DNA from: Pyrrhosoma nymphula
Lineage: Eukaryota > Arthropoda > Insecta > Odonata > Coenagrionidae
Assembly: GCA_963573305.1 (NCBI GenBank)
Contig: OY754335.1
Coordinates: 48,381,985 to 48,445,984, forward strand
DNA length: 64,000 nt
Reading direction: 5' to 3'
Below, in pieces: positions 1-10,835 of this stretch; position 1 is the first letter of the stretch, and every line of letters begins with the position of its first letter. The position numbers and the translations under genes were made by a program. The notes under the pieces are model-generated. The model searched no databases, was not told the DNA's origin, and was given only the letters and a program-made list of their open reading frames with translations.

Positions 1-890
1 TTTCCCGAACACGTTCATGCTACACTTCATCCACCATCGTGACTCCAAGGCTTATCGGCAACGGTGCCCCATCGGTGGAGTGGAAGAAATTCAAAAACAA
101 ATGAAAAAAGAAAATGATACAGCGGTACTATCGAAGCTATCGGTACTTAAGGAGTAGTTTTCGTCTTCGCTGCCGTAACTTACATTGTTTCCACTGATTA
201 CAGGTCTCGAAATGGCGTTTTTCATTTATAAATTACGTTTGTTTAATTTATATCGTCTAATTACTCATTACAATTACAGATATACTTAAGAAAGAATTTT
301 TTTTTAAATCGGTTCCATATTCGTGCATAGGAATGACAAAACATTATACATATAATGGACTTGTAAGTCTGGATAAAGAACTAGCATAATAATTGGGCCA
401 TTCTAAGCTAGACAGGACTTCTTGAATGAACAAAATTGAACTCCATAAACCAATAACATCACCAAAATCTAGCATTGCCTAGCGAATTCATGTATATTTC
501 TTAAAAATGGAAGAAGTTTGAACGCATTTCAAACTAATGAGAGATGGTAAGGTGAACTAGAAATCGAATTTTTGTTGTCATGGGGTTACGAGAACAACCG
601 GCCACCGTGATTCACCTGCAAGAAAATGGCGTTGAAAGGAATCTAATGAGTACAAGAGAGAAGGAGAAATAAAGCCCACGCCAATGCAGATGTGTGCAAG
701 ATGGAAGCCTTAATTTTTTAGGCGTCGGGAAAGGAAGTGTTGGGCATAGTGAGACAGGAAAAGAAGTTGGTGGCCGAGATTCGGAGAATGCAGAAAGAGG
801 ACGGCGAGTGTGCTGAGATGTGAATGAAGGTGGAAAGATCTGATGCTTTACCGTCGTATGCTGTGGTTGTGAAGTCGATTTGGATACTCC
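1..890. other. No recognisable feature
   Basis: AT-rich sequence with only short chance reading frames on either strand. I see no protein family, RNA gene or clear repeat in it. Confidence 0.5.
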
Positions 891-894
891 ACCG

Positions 895-970
895 GGTCAA
901 ATTCTGCATTTCTGCCGACGCGACGTTTCGACGTGTTCGAGTCGTCCTTCGTCCTCAGGGCAGAATGTCG
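895..970 (-). repeat. Penelope-like or hammerhead-like repeat fragment
   Basis: Read on the minus strand, this carries CTGAGGACGAAGG followed within 30 bases by CGAAACGTCGCGTCGG. The CTGANGA ... GAAAC arrangement is that of hammerhead ribozyme cores found in Penelope-like retroelements, and a relative lies at 1,960-2,025. The inner stem pairs poorly, so it is either a decayed ribozyme or only a look-alike repeat end. No protein remains beside it. Confidence 0.3.
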
Positions 971-1049
971 TGACTGTCAATTCAAAAAGTAGCAATAACA
1001 GCAACAATCGAAACTCCAGGTACTCCCTAGACAATTCCTGGGTAAAGGT

Positions 1050-1120
1050 GGGCGCCGCGCCGCCGGAAAATTTGGCCACGCCGCCACCGCCGAGTTAAAA
1101 TTTGCGGCGGCGGCGTCACA
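1050..1120. repeat. GC-rich GCC/GGC inverted tract
   Basis: A run of GCCGCC on one side and GCGGCGGCGG on the other is separated by an AT-rich spacer (aaaatttgg / ttaaaattt). It can fold into a hairpin and stands out from the AT-rich surroundings. It may be the end of a small transposon, but I see no partner end. Confidence 0.35.
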
Positions 1121-1890
1121 CAATCTAAAACAATAATTTATTATACAGTAAGCTGTTTTATCTTGCAGAGTAATGATAATATAGATTATATAATAATAAT
1201 ATGTATGTTATAACATAGAATGGTAGTAATATCCGATTTTCATGCATTAAGTGACTCAAAATCATTACTCGCGCAATTGGTTTGAGATCATTTTAATCAA
1301 TTTAATTTATATTTCCAATTCAATTTCATAACCAATGAATAATAAAGTTGCCATAATTTAATACACGTGAACAAGTTCCGAACTTGGAATTTTCATCACA
1401 GACCAATTCCGACCGAAAAATGCCATATAAACAACAAAAATCAAGTTTCTCGCGAATCGCTCTGCCAATTATTTTCTTCCGGGGCAAAAAATATTCGAGA
1501 GGCATTTTAGAAATGGAATTTGAAAAGATTTCATCGGTGCAAGCACTTTTAATTTTAATTCGATCGAAGCCCACCGTGCATTTACATGTCCTCATAATGA
1601 AAGAAAGACATGTCTAGTCGCTCTCCTCGTACCACCTCGATGCTCGTACGCGCCCGGCGCGTCCACGCACGCAGAGGCTCGACTTATTTTTACTACTTCA
1701 TTCATCCTCCAATAGGTGTCACCATGTGCAGTCAACGCGCACGACGATGTTGCCTACGCCTTTGATTGTTGCCGTTGAATGTGGACCTTTCGTGCGTTTC
1801 GCACGTAAACTGTGCGCGCGAGACGCGTGGAACGCTTGAATGTGAATCCGGCTTAACTCGCATTTCGGTCCACATGTCTGCTCCAATGGT
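1121..1890. other. No recognisable feature
   Basis: Two overlapping antisense frames of 77 and 89 codons lie at 1,326-1,617 but neither resembles a known protein. No RNA gene or repeat was seen. Confidence 0.45.
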
Positions 1891-1894
1891 GATG

Positions 1895-2100
1895 CCCTCT
1901 CAACAGGCGGAAAGCGACTTTCCTATTTCAGGGATCTTTCGGGTTTGGTACCCGGTACTCAGGTCCATGATGGTCAATGTTTCGAAGCTCGAATCGAACA
2001 TCGTCCTCAGGGCAGAGGTGAGTACCTTGACTAGAGGATAAGGTCAAAATTTCGGACCTGACCTCAACCTCTAGTCAAGGCACTAACCCAAGGCAAGACG
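1895..2100 (-). repeat. Penelope-like repeat fragment with hairpin
   Basis: The minus strand reads CTGAGGACGATG ... CTTCGAAACATTG, the same pattern as at 895-970. Next to it, ACCTTGACTAGAGG (about 2,020) is repeated inverted as CCTCTAGTCAAGG (about 2,070-2,083), a hairpin with a loop of some 35 bases. The pair of copies 1 kb apart suggests one repeat family. Confidence 0.35.
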
Positions 2101-2129
2101 CAAAGAGCTGTGGTGCCGTACAGATATCT

Positions 2130-2835
2130 AAATGTGTGAAGAAAAACGACATTCTGCCGGAAGAGCAATACTGGCTCAGGAGAGAGGATTCAATTACCCA
2201 GCCACTAGTTGATTTTATTTCTGATGGTTACAACAGAAAAGAAACTACTTTTGGAGTGTTTTTAGACGACTTTCTCATAAAGCGAGGCGCTACTAAAACA
2301 GGCAATCAGAGCAGTCATGCAGGGCACATTTTCAATCCTTACAAATCATGCCTCTTACTGCCTTGTATTTATTTAATTTAATAATGTATGTCAAAAAAAT
2401 CTGAAAACATTTGATCTAAACTGTGAAATACGTACATCAAATAAACACCCGCCAAAAGCATGATATTCATATTGAACCGAGGTCATCTAAACTCACAAGT
2501 GAAGGACCATATCACAATGGGGCCAAACTTTTTAACCTTCTACCAACAGATATTGAAACAATTATAAATATCAACTCATTCAAATACAAATTAAAAAATA
2601 TTTTTTTACAAAATTCATTTTATTCGTTAGATGAGTTCTACGACTTATGTAAAAAATATGTTAACAAAAATAACTCTATACCTTGCAAGCTATAACATGT
2701 ATACATAAAATCACTGTCAACTGTCATTTATGTATATTATGTTCTTATTTCATATAAGGTTCATCCTATCTATATTGACGATTTCTATGTTATTTTTGGA
2801 GCCTAACAGAAATAAAATTATTATTATTAGCATAA
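2130..2835 (+). pseudogene. Internally deleted LINE reverse transcriptase relic
   Basis: The first part (2,136-2,270) reads as reverse transcriptase fingers: LPEEQY, then TTQ-like PLVDFISDGYNRKETT and GVFLD, the start of the catalytic motif A. The frame then breaks and the sequence resumes in the C-terminal domain: AIRAVMQGTF, LLLPCIYLI, and from 2,423 QINTRQKHDIHIEPRSS, PYHNGAKLFNLLP and FYSLDEFYDL, all typical of the region after the polymerase in jockey/CR1-type LINEs. The FADD box and most of the palm are missing. Frameshifts lie near 2,285 and 2,400. The element ends in an ATT-rich tail (attattattattag) near 2,815-2,835. It is a dead, internally deleted copy. Confidence 0.75.
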
Positions 2836-2924
2836 GTTTGCATATTTTGTCTGGTTATGAAAGTTTTAATGCTTTCCCAGTGAATGACAGAGGAGAATTT
2901 CTCTCGCGCTTCACATCATTGTCG

Positions 2925-3065
2925 GGTTTTCCATAGCGGCTGTGGCTTCAAAAGGAGGCTTTCTCATCTTCAAGGCTGGTGATGTGCCTTGCCCTGCCAG
3001 CATCATCATTCCTGAAGGCGATGGGAAAGTCTTTCTTCAAGACGTCGGCCGCTATGGAAAGCCTG
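2925..3065. repeat. Short foldback sequence
   Basis: TTTTCCATAGCGGC at the left is matched inverted by GCCGCTATGGAAA at the right, and the inner parts (ggctttctcatcttcaag / cttgaagaaagactttcc) also pair loosely. The whole is about 135 bp and looks like a small foldback MITE. Confidence 0.45.
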
Positions 3066-3104
3066 GCCTGGTGTGAATCCCGAAAATAATTCACCTTGCC
3101 TCAC

Positions 3105-3810
3105 TAGATTAGATTGTTTGTAGGAGCCTTCTACAGGAGCCCGGGCACGTAGACCTTTTTGGTCCATTGTGCCAACCTAAGGTTACCATATTCTGAAACC
3201 CCAAAATGAGGACACCCTAAACTGGATAGATCAACACGGTACCAACCCATTGTAGACCAGTAGTGCCATCTATTAAAAGTTCGTTTAAGTTTTTGTGCAG
3301 AGAAAGTAGCATACCACGAAGCGCCATCAATTATGCCAGCCCCTATTCAGCCAGTATTCAGCTAAATTGAAAGCACCACGGCGTGGCGATAGCCGTCAAT
3401 CGCCAGCTATAGCCCTCAACCGAAAGCACCCTAACAGATCGCCAACCGTATAATTCATTAATCGATATACAAATCTATGTAAATACTATAGTTGGTGATG
3501 AGAGATGAAAACAAAAATCAAAATATCTTACTTCCCAAAAATAAAAAATGCGGACATCAGCAGAAATCTTAAAAATGTACGCGGGCGTTACATTAAAAGT
3601 CGAAAATACGGACGTGTCCGCATAAATGAGGATGTATGGTAAACCTATGCAAACCCCATGCCTGTCTGCCACATGCAGTCATGGGACAAGAGCACCAAGG
3701 TGAAGGTATGTATAGTCACCCATCCAACCGCCGCGCCCGCGCCGTCTGGGCCCCGCATTGCTTAACTTCGGTGACCTTACAGGAACCGGTGTGCCCATGT
3801 GGCCCTGATT
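3105..3810 (-). mobile_element. 5S-rRNA-derived SINE, split by a MITE
   Basis: On the minus strand the head (about 3,735-3,806) resembles the 3' half of 5S rRNA: CACCGAAGTTAAGCAATG followed by a GGGC-rich stretch and GGATGGGTGAC. The body continues with GTGCTCTTGTCCC and GGCAGACAGGCATGGGGTT, jumps over an insertion at 3,178-3,648, then carries on with GTTGGCACAATGGACC, GTGCCCGGGCTCCTG and an AATCTAATCTA tail at 3,105. The same order is intact at 50,072-50,445. The 5S part holds the internal pol III control region of 5S genes, so these SINEs were probably transcribed by pol III with TFIIIA. No clean target duplication was seen for this copy. Confidence 0.75.
3178..3648. mobile_element. Non-autonomous hAT-like MITE nested in the SINE
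   Basis: About 470 bp absent from the intact SINE at 50 kb. The left end reads TAAGGTTACCATATTCTG and the right end, inverted, reads ATAGGTTTACCATACATCC, followed on both sides by GAGGACA or GCGGACA. Flanking octamers gccaacct and gcaaaccc could be an 8-bp target duplication, the size made by hAT transposases. No coding capacity. Confidence 0.6.
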
Positions 3811-3856
3811 CATGGTACTACTAATAAATCTATTTGTAGTACCATAGTCAGGGGCA
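3803..3856. repeat. Hairpin at the SINE head boundary
   Basis: CCCTGATTCATGGTACTAC is followed, after a 14-base loop, by GTAGTACCATAGTCAGGG. Arms of about 18 bp pair with two mismatches. It sits exactly beyond the SINE head. Confidence 0.6.
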
Positions 3857-3899
3857 TACCAAGGGAATGATGGGCCCTGAGCAAACGAAAGTCCCCTCA

Positions 3900-6590
3900 C
3901 CCCTTAACTTTGCATTCCCATATTTGATAATGTGGCATCTTTTAAGAATATTTCATAGAAAGAAGTAAATTAACCTACAAAATGGCAAATGATTTCAAAC
4001 AATTTACATATGTACTAAGTAGTAGGCAATTTCCGGAAATGGGCGGGTTTCCCTGCATCGTCTGAAAAAGGCAAACCCGTGCGTGGCTCTCATAGGCGTG
4101 GGGCCCATTGCAGCGGCACCTGTCGCACTACCCTAGGGCACTGATCATCGTTTGGTTATACATAGGGTTGCCTGGATTAAGGAGGTTTTGAGGACGTCCA
4201 GGGGGGGGGGCAGGAGAGGTTACGCAAATAAGTGCCCTTGGGGCCCAGTAGAGGTATTAGGGCAGTGGGTAAATCTGACAAGTGAGAGGGGAGGTTTTGG
4301 AGAGGATGATTAGCATTAAGGTTAAGGGAGCAGAGAGGTTTTGGGGGATCAGAAATAAGATAGGAACTCGGGAGGCAGAGGAATTAACACAGTATACTCA
4401 TGGTGCCTTGAGTGGCTTGAACTTTACCTAAGTAAATGCACTCCAGTACACTTCTTACTAAAGAAGTCACACTGACGCTATAAATACACATATATATATT
4501 AGGTGGGAGGCTGCATATTCGGTCACAGATTCACTACATAAAAACTGCAAGTTGGGAGCTGTTTCCAAGGTCTCTACACACACATGAATTTCATCAGCCT
4601 GAGGATAAATGACTTACTACTCATAGATTCTACAGTCATTATAGTTCATTGCATGTAGATTTCTGTCAATAATTCACCTCTGCCTCACTCCGGTAGATTA
4701 CATATCGCTTTGGTTTATAACACTGTTTCGAAGAATAGTGTTTCTCAGAAGGCTCAAACTTCCCACAACCTTTCCCAGGCTCATTTCCCTGCAACGTTGC
4801 CATTTCTCCGGTAACCTAACACGGAATTCTTAGCATTATATATGACATTGTTGTTTTTAATCATACAACCTCAATCAAAAGACTTCTATACTTGCATAAT
4901 TATCAGGTGTACCATGAAAAAATTTATTTGTTGCTATGTGCCATAATTGTTTAAGTTTAAATAATACTGGGTGTGTTCGATACTGGATGGGAGCCTCACG
5001 ATGGGAGGGTCGTGGAGAGATGGCCTTGGAACTCGAGGAAGGGTTATGGATTACGATGCTCCTGAGCTCCGCCCCTCCCAGCACCCAACTACTACCTGGG
5101 CCGTGGCTCCAGAAAACTTCACTTTAACCAAATATAGATGAGGAACTAGCCAAGTGTATCCTCATTTAGATTTATCATGCATGTGGGGCTCTGAGGGGGC
5201 CTCTTATATTTCAAACCACTAGTGAGACGAACTAGGAAACCAAATAAAAATATACAATAAAAAGTATTGCCTCATCACAATGGACTAAATTCCAGTGTGG
5301 CATTCTCTCTAGGAGAGGTTCCTCTGGGGGGAGGATCCCTGGGGATGCTCTCCTGGTAGCACAAACCTCACCGAAGGTATGTATTGTAGTTTGTAAATAA
5401 TATATTGAAACGCTCCTAACCACAGCCCTTTGAGACAACAATGATGCCAACCTTTTCAAATCCTCATGTGCTCAAGACTAACCAGATGCCCAATGAGAGG
5501 ATGAAGGCAGAGACAGCTTTGTTAGGGCAAATATATAGTTAGTGACTTCCCCTGCCCTAAGTTCAGGATGTGGTGACAGGACAAAAGAGTAAACCATGGT
5601 TCGCATAGTTTATTTCAGGCATCACATAAAAATGCTCTTGTATTTGAAGTTTGTTCTTGGGATGTCATGGGAAATCAATGGTGCATAAAAATAAAAATAC
5701 ATCATTAATACAATAGAATCTGTCAAAGTACAACTAGGAGTTAGCTTTAAGTGGCTTTACCTATGGGCATTGACTTCTATGGAAGTAATGAGTGTAATGA
5801 TATCTCTATGTGTGCAGCTATTGCAGGGCATCGTTCACCAACAACACAACTTCCCGTTTCAAAAAAAACTGAATGAGAATAGTAGGCAATGGATATGGAA
5901 ATTTCGAAAACTGGATGATTACTGCAATCAATGCATTTGTACATCGCACTCTTCAAGTGCAACAGGCAATCGTAGATTTCATAACTTGAATGAAGTACTT
6001 AAAATGAATATGTTGAGCTTTTAAGAGCATCAAGTATGAGTATTGTTCTATTTCTAACAATTCAATACTAAACCTGTTAAGTCTTGCCTTTAAGTAATCT
6101 ATAACATTACACACATTCATATGTAATGTACTAAATATTTACTAATGCAACAATTAGATCACCTTAAAATTATTTCTTTGATTAAATTTTTAATCCCCAA
6201 ACCCACTCATATGATCAGGATTTCATGGATGTTAAGCGATTACACTGCAGAGTTTAAATCCTAATTGCAGGCAAAATGAAAGCCAGTTTATTTTACGTGC
6301 AAGTGAGAGAAGATGTCGATTGTGTACCGGATGCTACAATTATAGCGAATCTTGATGGCAGTGACCTGCGTGAGGAGACATCAAGAAGGGAAGGTGCATG
6401 TGGAAAGGGAAGGCAAAGGAAAAGAGGGGAGATGATAGTGATATGGTAGTGACAATACTGCCAACCTAGTATCACTTACCCCGAGAGTGCAGGTGCAGGA
6501 TTGTTGACTGCACATTATGACAATGTTAGCAATTCAAAATAGCTAATAGGCAATGCTCGAAACCCATAGGAGAATCCCGCCAAAGCGATA
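3900..6590. other. No recognisable feature
   Basis: Mixed unique-looking sequence with short frames (60-85 codons) in all directions, none of which I recognise. A run of 11 G lies at 4,201-4,211, a short TATA repeat near 4,490. No convincing gene, RNA or transposon end. Confidence 0.4.
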
Positions 6591-6748
6591 TGACCAAGAG
6601 GACACAATGGTAATCTACAAGAGGTGAATAACATGAGTATGTTTCAGTAGGTAACTAAGGTTTGAAGCCTCTTGCAGCCAGGAAGACAAATGCAGTGGCT
6701 ACCTTATTACTTCCCCTTCGAAGTTAGGTCGGGGGGAATAAAACCACG

Positions 6749-7190
6749 TACATCTGCATCTACATACTACCCCGCAAGCCGCCTCAATAGGCGTGTGGCG
6801 GGGGGTGTTAGGACACCAGCCGTTTACATATACAAAGGAAACGCTCTATGAGATTACGCCTTGCATTTATTAAAGTCCCTTATTGTTCGGGGGAAAAACG
6901 AATTCCCATACCTATCCGTTCGGCAAAATATCTCTCTTAATTTATCGTTTCTGTCGGACCTGGAAATATAGTGGGGTTCTAATATGATGTTCTCCGTGTC
7001 GCTCTGAAAGATATCTATTCTCAATTGCTCAAGTAATCTAAGCCTAGCGCGTAGTCTCCGAGTCTCTAGCGGCTCCCAGCCTAATTCGTTTAACATCTGT
7101 GTAACGCTGTCTGTACGCCCGTAGCAGTTTTTGACGAATCGCGCAGCTTCCCTTTGTATTTTATTAAGTTCCCGAATTAAGTCTTTCTGT
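6749..7190 (-). mobile_element. 5'-truncated LINE insertion (family L1 of this window)
   Basis: The 3' end of the LINE seen complete at 13,249-14,608, on the minus strand. The tail is the hexamer type (GTAGATGCAGATGTA on the minus strand). The 3' untranslated part includes the CACCCCCCGCCACACGCC block. It is truncated just before QKDLIRELNKIQ. The insertion sits inside tandem unit A and is absent from unit B. Confidence 0.9.
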
Positions 7191-7192
7191 AT
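6854..7192 (-). pseudogene. LINE reverse transcriptase C-terminal fragment
   Basis: About 113 codons (the frame runs back into host DNA to 7,225) equal the last part of the 13,258-14,505 protein: QKDLIRELNKIQREAARF, SVTQMLNELGWEPLETRR, then a stop after FNKCKA. This domain follows the polymerase; its exact role is not defined by any motif I can see. It has no catalytic residues of its own and the copy cannot be functional. Identity to the 13-kb copy looks very high by eye, so the insertion is relatively young. Confidence 0.9.
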
Positions 7193-7442
7193 GAACGTAT
7201 GGGGAATCTGTGCGACTGCCGCCATGTTTCGCTACCACTACATCGTAATCGACCCTTATGCTATAGAAGTCCATGCTTAAACATTGAAGTACAAATTAAA
7301 AGCGACTTACAAGGCGTCAGAAGTAACTTTCATGCGTAAAGCAGCCTCAGTATTCTAGAGATATTTCTCAGTAAATAGAGTATTACGATTATTTCAATTT
7401 ATCTAATCGATACCGATTAAATGATTATTCTCCAATAAATGT

Positions 7443-7936
7443 TCAAGAGCCACAATGGTAATTTACAAGATTTGAATAACATATTGATCATTTTGTAGCA
7501 GACATCTAAGGTTTGAAGCCTCTTGCACCCAGAAAGTCAAACGCGGAGGCTACTTTATTACTCCCCCTTCGAAGTAAGGATGGAGGAATGGTCCCATACA
7601 AGTAACAATAATAATACGTCTTTATTGGGGCGAGATTAAGACTGAGGCAGTCCCTTCTTCCATCTAACCCTAAAATAATCGAAAGGGAAATTCTGCACCA
7701 CTGCCACCATATTTTGCTACCACTATACCCCAATGGATTCCAATGAAATCGAAGTCCGTGCGTACACATCAAAGTACTTCTTGCAAGCGACTTACAAGCC
7801 TACTGCTTCAGAAGCACATTACATGTGTAAACCCGCCTTCGCATTCTAGAGATATTTTTCAGTTAATAGAGTATTACTATTATTTCTATTAAGTTAATCG
7901 ATACCGATTACAGGGTTTTTCTTAAATAAATGTTCA
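7443..7936. repeat. Tandem duplication, unit B (without the LINE)
   Basis: Partner of unit A. Around the place where A holds the LINE, B instead has an extra stretch of some 70-80 bp (about 7,590-7,680) including ATAATAATACGTCTTTATT, so the two units also differ there. No coding capacity recognised. Confidence 0.75.
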
Positions 7937-8243
7937 TCTCTAGTCCACGTATAATGTCACATTCGACGGACGGAGTAGGACATAATCGTTGCCCTCCACA
8001 TTCCACCAAGATAAGGATCGGGTGCCTGTGAATACTCTCCACCACTGCCAGCATTCGAACTGGGGCTCGTGCTGGTGGAAGCCAGCCCTCAAGCCACCAC
8101 ACCAACTCATTCCCCAGTTAAGCCCTCAACAGTCGCTCTCAATTCAAAACCATCTAGGTACGTGCGCGAGCACAAGGCCATACGAGTTGGATTGGAAAAA
8201 TCGGGTTCAATTGACTGGCGATAGGCAAATTAAATGAGTCTTA

Positions 8244-8813
8244 CGAGGTGTGATAAAAAATAAAGGGAATATTTAAATTTAGCTGGATTTATAATTCCGA
8301 TTTTCAATATTTGTATTTATTTGCCATACGGTCGTACGATTAGTACTTAGAATAATACTACCTGGAAGTTATGCGCCGTTTGCGTGAAGCAATCCGACGA
8401 AAACGCCCAGAATTGTGGCAGAACAACTCGTGGAAATTGCACCACGATAATGCTCCCGCTCACACCTCACTGCTTATTCGTGATTTTTTGGTAAAAAACA
8501 AACCGTTATTTTGCCTCAGCCACCGTATTCGCCGGACATTCCCCCCCGTGACTTCTTCCTATTCCCGAGGCTGAAGAGAAACATGAAAGGACGACGTTTT
8601 GCCATCATTGATGAGATAAATACGGAATCGCAGAATCAGCTGAACTCTATACCGAAAAGTGAGTTCCAGAAGTGCTTCCAAGATTGGATAAAACCGCTGG
8701 CACAAGTGTATTATATCTAAGGGGGGTTACATTGAAAGGGAAAAAATTGGTATTGATGAATAAACATTCTTCAAGAAAAACGAAAACTCTCGTTATTTTT
8801 TTATCACACATCG
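8244..8813 (+). mobile_element. Internally deleted mariner element
   Basis: The left end CGAGGTGTGATAAAAAATAA is repeated inverted at the right as CGATGTGTGATAAAAAAATA. Each is flanked by TA (8,242-8,243 and 8,814-8,815), the mariner target duplication. Whole length is 570 bp against about 1.3 kb for a complete mariner, so most of the 5' half is gone. The ends and protein motifs are those of the mellifera type. Confidence 0.9.
8371..8720 (+). pseudogene. Mariner transposase, C-terminal part, frameshifted
   Basis: Mariner transposases cut and paste the element using a DDD catalytic triad in an RNase H-like fold. Here only the last third remains. The first frame has LHHDNAPAHTS with the second catalytic aspartate, then RDFLVKNK. 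A frameshift near 8,505-8,515 moves to a second frame with PPYSPDIPPRDFFLFPRLK, which contains the third catalytic position, followed by GRRFAIIDEI and SEFQKCFQDW. The DNA-binding helix-turn-helix domains and the first aspartate are deleted, so the protein is inactive. Confidence 0.9.
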
Positions 8814-8819
8814 TATATC

Positions 8820-9750
8820 GATTTTATTTAACATTAGTGATGCAGAACTTGGATAATTAGCGGCAACCATTACGACTGTTAAGGGAGTATTTAGAAATTT
8901 ATTAAAATCTGTAACGAATAAAGGCAATAAGATATGAAATGACTGATAATAAGAGACAGACAATCCTCCAAAAGAGAAAAAAGCAACTCGTGATTGAAAC
9001 TTCGCGATGATACAAGATTACTTTTTGACTTCTGAAATAGACGATATCAAACTGCTCGCTCACTGCAGTAACATATTCGACAAACTAGATGAAGTAACGG
9101 AGAGAGAGACACTCGAAATGACGGGTTTTAATTCCTCTGTATCCTTCGCACAATTCGTGACCACAGCAGAACCACGTGGAAGCACGAATACATTTCTTCA
9201 CAGGATATATGCACGATACTTTAGTGGTTAACATACTGATACAATCATGGGTTTTGTCTATACACTATCATGCTCGCCCTTGCGACGGCATTCGGGGCAC
9301 ATTTACTTGTCGGAGGGAACTTGATGGAATGCCAAAGTTAACTGCGGCTATCGAAGCCTTGACTATATTTTATTCATAGTAGAGGTATTGTAATAATTTT
9401 AACCTAAATTAAGTGTAGAAGCTAGGGAGTGATGACTCTATAATACTAGCAAGGTAGGGGCGGAAATATCCAGATGAGTCGCATTCCAATCCTGATCGTA
9501 CATAGATATAATTAAGGATTTAAAATAGATATTGTAACTCACCATAAATTTATCACCCAAGGTTCCGGTTATCAAAATCTTGGGGTATATATATCGTCAA
9601 GGGTAGTTCCACAAATTGCTTAAGCCTCGGAAAGTTGCAGCGGCTGGTCCCTCAGTCCACACTCGAGCGTATTCAACAATGAATGCATGTTTGCGATTGG
9701 GACCGCAAGAGGGCGACAGAGTTCTCTGTAGCCTTCGTACGTCACTCTCA
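8820..9750. other. No recognisable feature
   Basis: A 74-codon frame at 9,007-9,231 has no recognisable motifs. Otherwise AT-rich DNA without RNA genes or clear repeats. Confidence 0.4.
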
Positions 9751-9752
9751 AC

Positions 9753-9816
9753 ACGACTAGGTTAACTGCGCCCAAGGTGAACAGACTCTCTAATAACCTT
9801 GGGCGCAGTTTACCTA
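9753..9816. repeat. Long hairpin (23-bp arms)
   Basis: ACTAGGTTAACTGCGCCC continues into AAGGT, and after a 17-base spacer is repeated inverted as ACCTTGGGCGCAGTTTACCTAGT, with one mismatch. No poly-T or neighbouring gene suggests a terminator. It could be a tiny foldback or a recent template-switch product. Confidence 0.75.
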
Positions 9817-9819
9817 GTA

Positions 9820-10210
9820 GTCATAAAATGGCAATCCAGAGGACTTTGGTTTACTGGCGAATGGGGCAAGGAGTGCCGACTCAACGCTTTTTCCTGCCAA
9901 CTCCTCGGAACCAGAGCCATTCACTTCTCACCCATATCAGAATCGCGGAGAGAGCTGTTGTGGAGCGAGGAATTGAGTTTTCCGAAGACAGCGCCACTGG
10001 ATTCAGAATAACATACATCCATACAACATTTCTTTGGAGGATTGGTGATTGGAAGTTATTCGTCAGCTGTCAATCAAAGGAGTCATTTTAAGGCATGTTA
10101 TCAGACGAACACAACGGTGAAATTATCGCTAAGATGTCTCAATCCAACCGTTTAAGGTTGCTGGAGCGGTAATCGTGGGTCAATGGGTGCACATTTTATG
10201 TTTACATAAA
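9820..10210. other. No recognisable feature
   Basis: Overlapping short frames (9,777-10,091) start inside the hairpin and resemble nothing I know. Confidence 0.35.
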
Positions 10211-10214
10211 AATC

Positions 10215-10835
10215 GGTTTACGACGTTCTACGTCTTCGGATTCCCAACTTCCATGCCTACCGATCATTCCAAAGATCTTCATCTATTCCTCTTTCTCTCC
10301 CCCTTGTATCCAACTTTTCCTCGGTCTGCCTCTCCACCATCATCCTTCCGGGTTCCACAGCAACATTTGTTTTGGAAGTCTTTCATTTCCCATTCGTTGC
10401 ACGTGTCCATACCACCTCAATTGTTGCGTATTTATTTCATCTACTATTGTAGGTATCATTGACATTCATAATTTCTCTGATCCTTTCATTCCTTATTCTT
10501 TCATTTTTTGATTTTCCGGCTGCTCTTCGCCAGAAGTCCATTTCAGTCGTCAATAACAGTTTTTTTCTGATTTTTCAGTTAGTGGCCATACTTCACAGCT
10601 GTAGGTTACTATGCTCTTTACTATGGTATTATTTATTCTATTTTGATTGGATATTGTCTGGTCCCATAATAAGCTATTCAACAGTGCTATTGCCTTTTTA
10701 CCTTTATTACATCTATCCCTAATGGCTGACTCCATTGTTTTATTTTCTGCAGTTTGCATCCCTAGATATTTATACTGTTTATAGTGTCCTATTTATTGTC
10801 CTCCTTCTAAAATAAGATTCTGTTACATTCCTCCC
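10215..10835 (-). pseudogene. LINE reverse transcriptase C-terminal relic
   Basis: On the minus strand the order is typical of the C-terminal end of I/jockey-like LINE proteins common in insects: YKYLGMQTAENK, AIRDRCNKGKKAIALLNSLLWD, IVTYSCEVWPLTEKS, then in another frame MDFWRRAAGKSKNERIRNE, IVDEINTQQLRWYGHVQRMG, GWWRGRPRKSW and WKLGIRRRRTS before a stop. At least three frameshifts (near 10,550, 10,440 and 10,330) break it. The polymerase active site is not present. A 5'-truncated, long-dead insertion. Confidence 0.85.

Larger units (their letters stand above)
6594..7442. repeat. Tandem duplication, unit A (with LINE insertion)
   Basis: Without the LINE at 6,749-7,190 this unit aligns along its length to 7,443-7,936. 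Shared stretches include TTTGAAGCCTCTTGCA, CCCTTCGAAGTAAGG-like sequence, TTCTAGAGATATTT, TTAATCGATACCGATTA-like sequence and AATAAATGTTCA. The copies are diverged with small indels, so the duplication is old and the LINE insertion later. Confidence 0.8.

Noticed and set aside
3178..3648. Two unrelated fragments of a SINE 500 bp apart
   Set aside because: Comparison with the intact 50-kb copy shows one SINE interrupted by a MITE.
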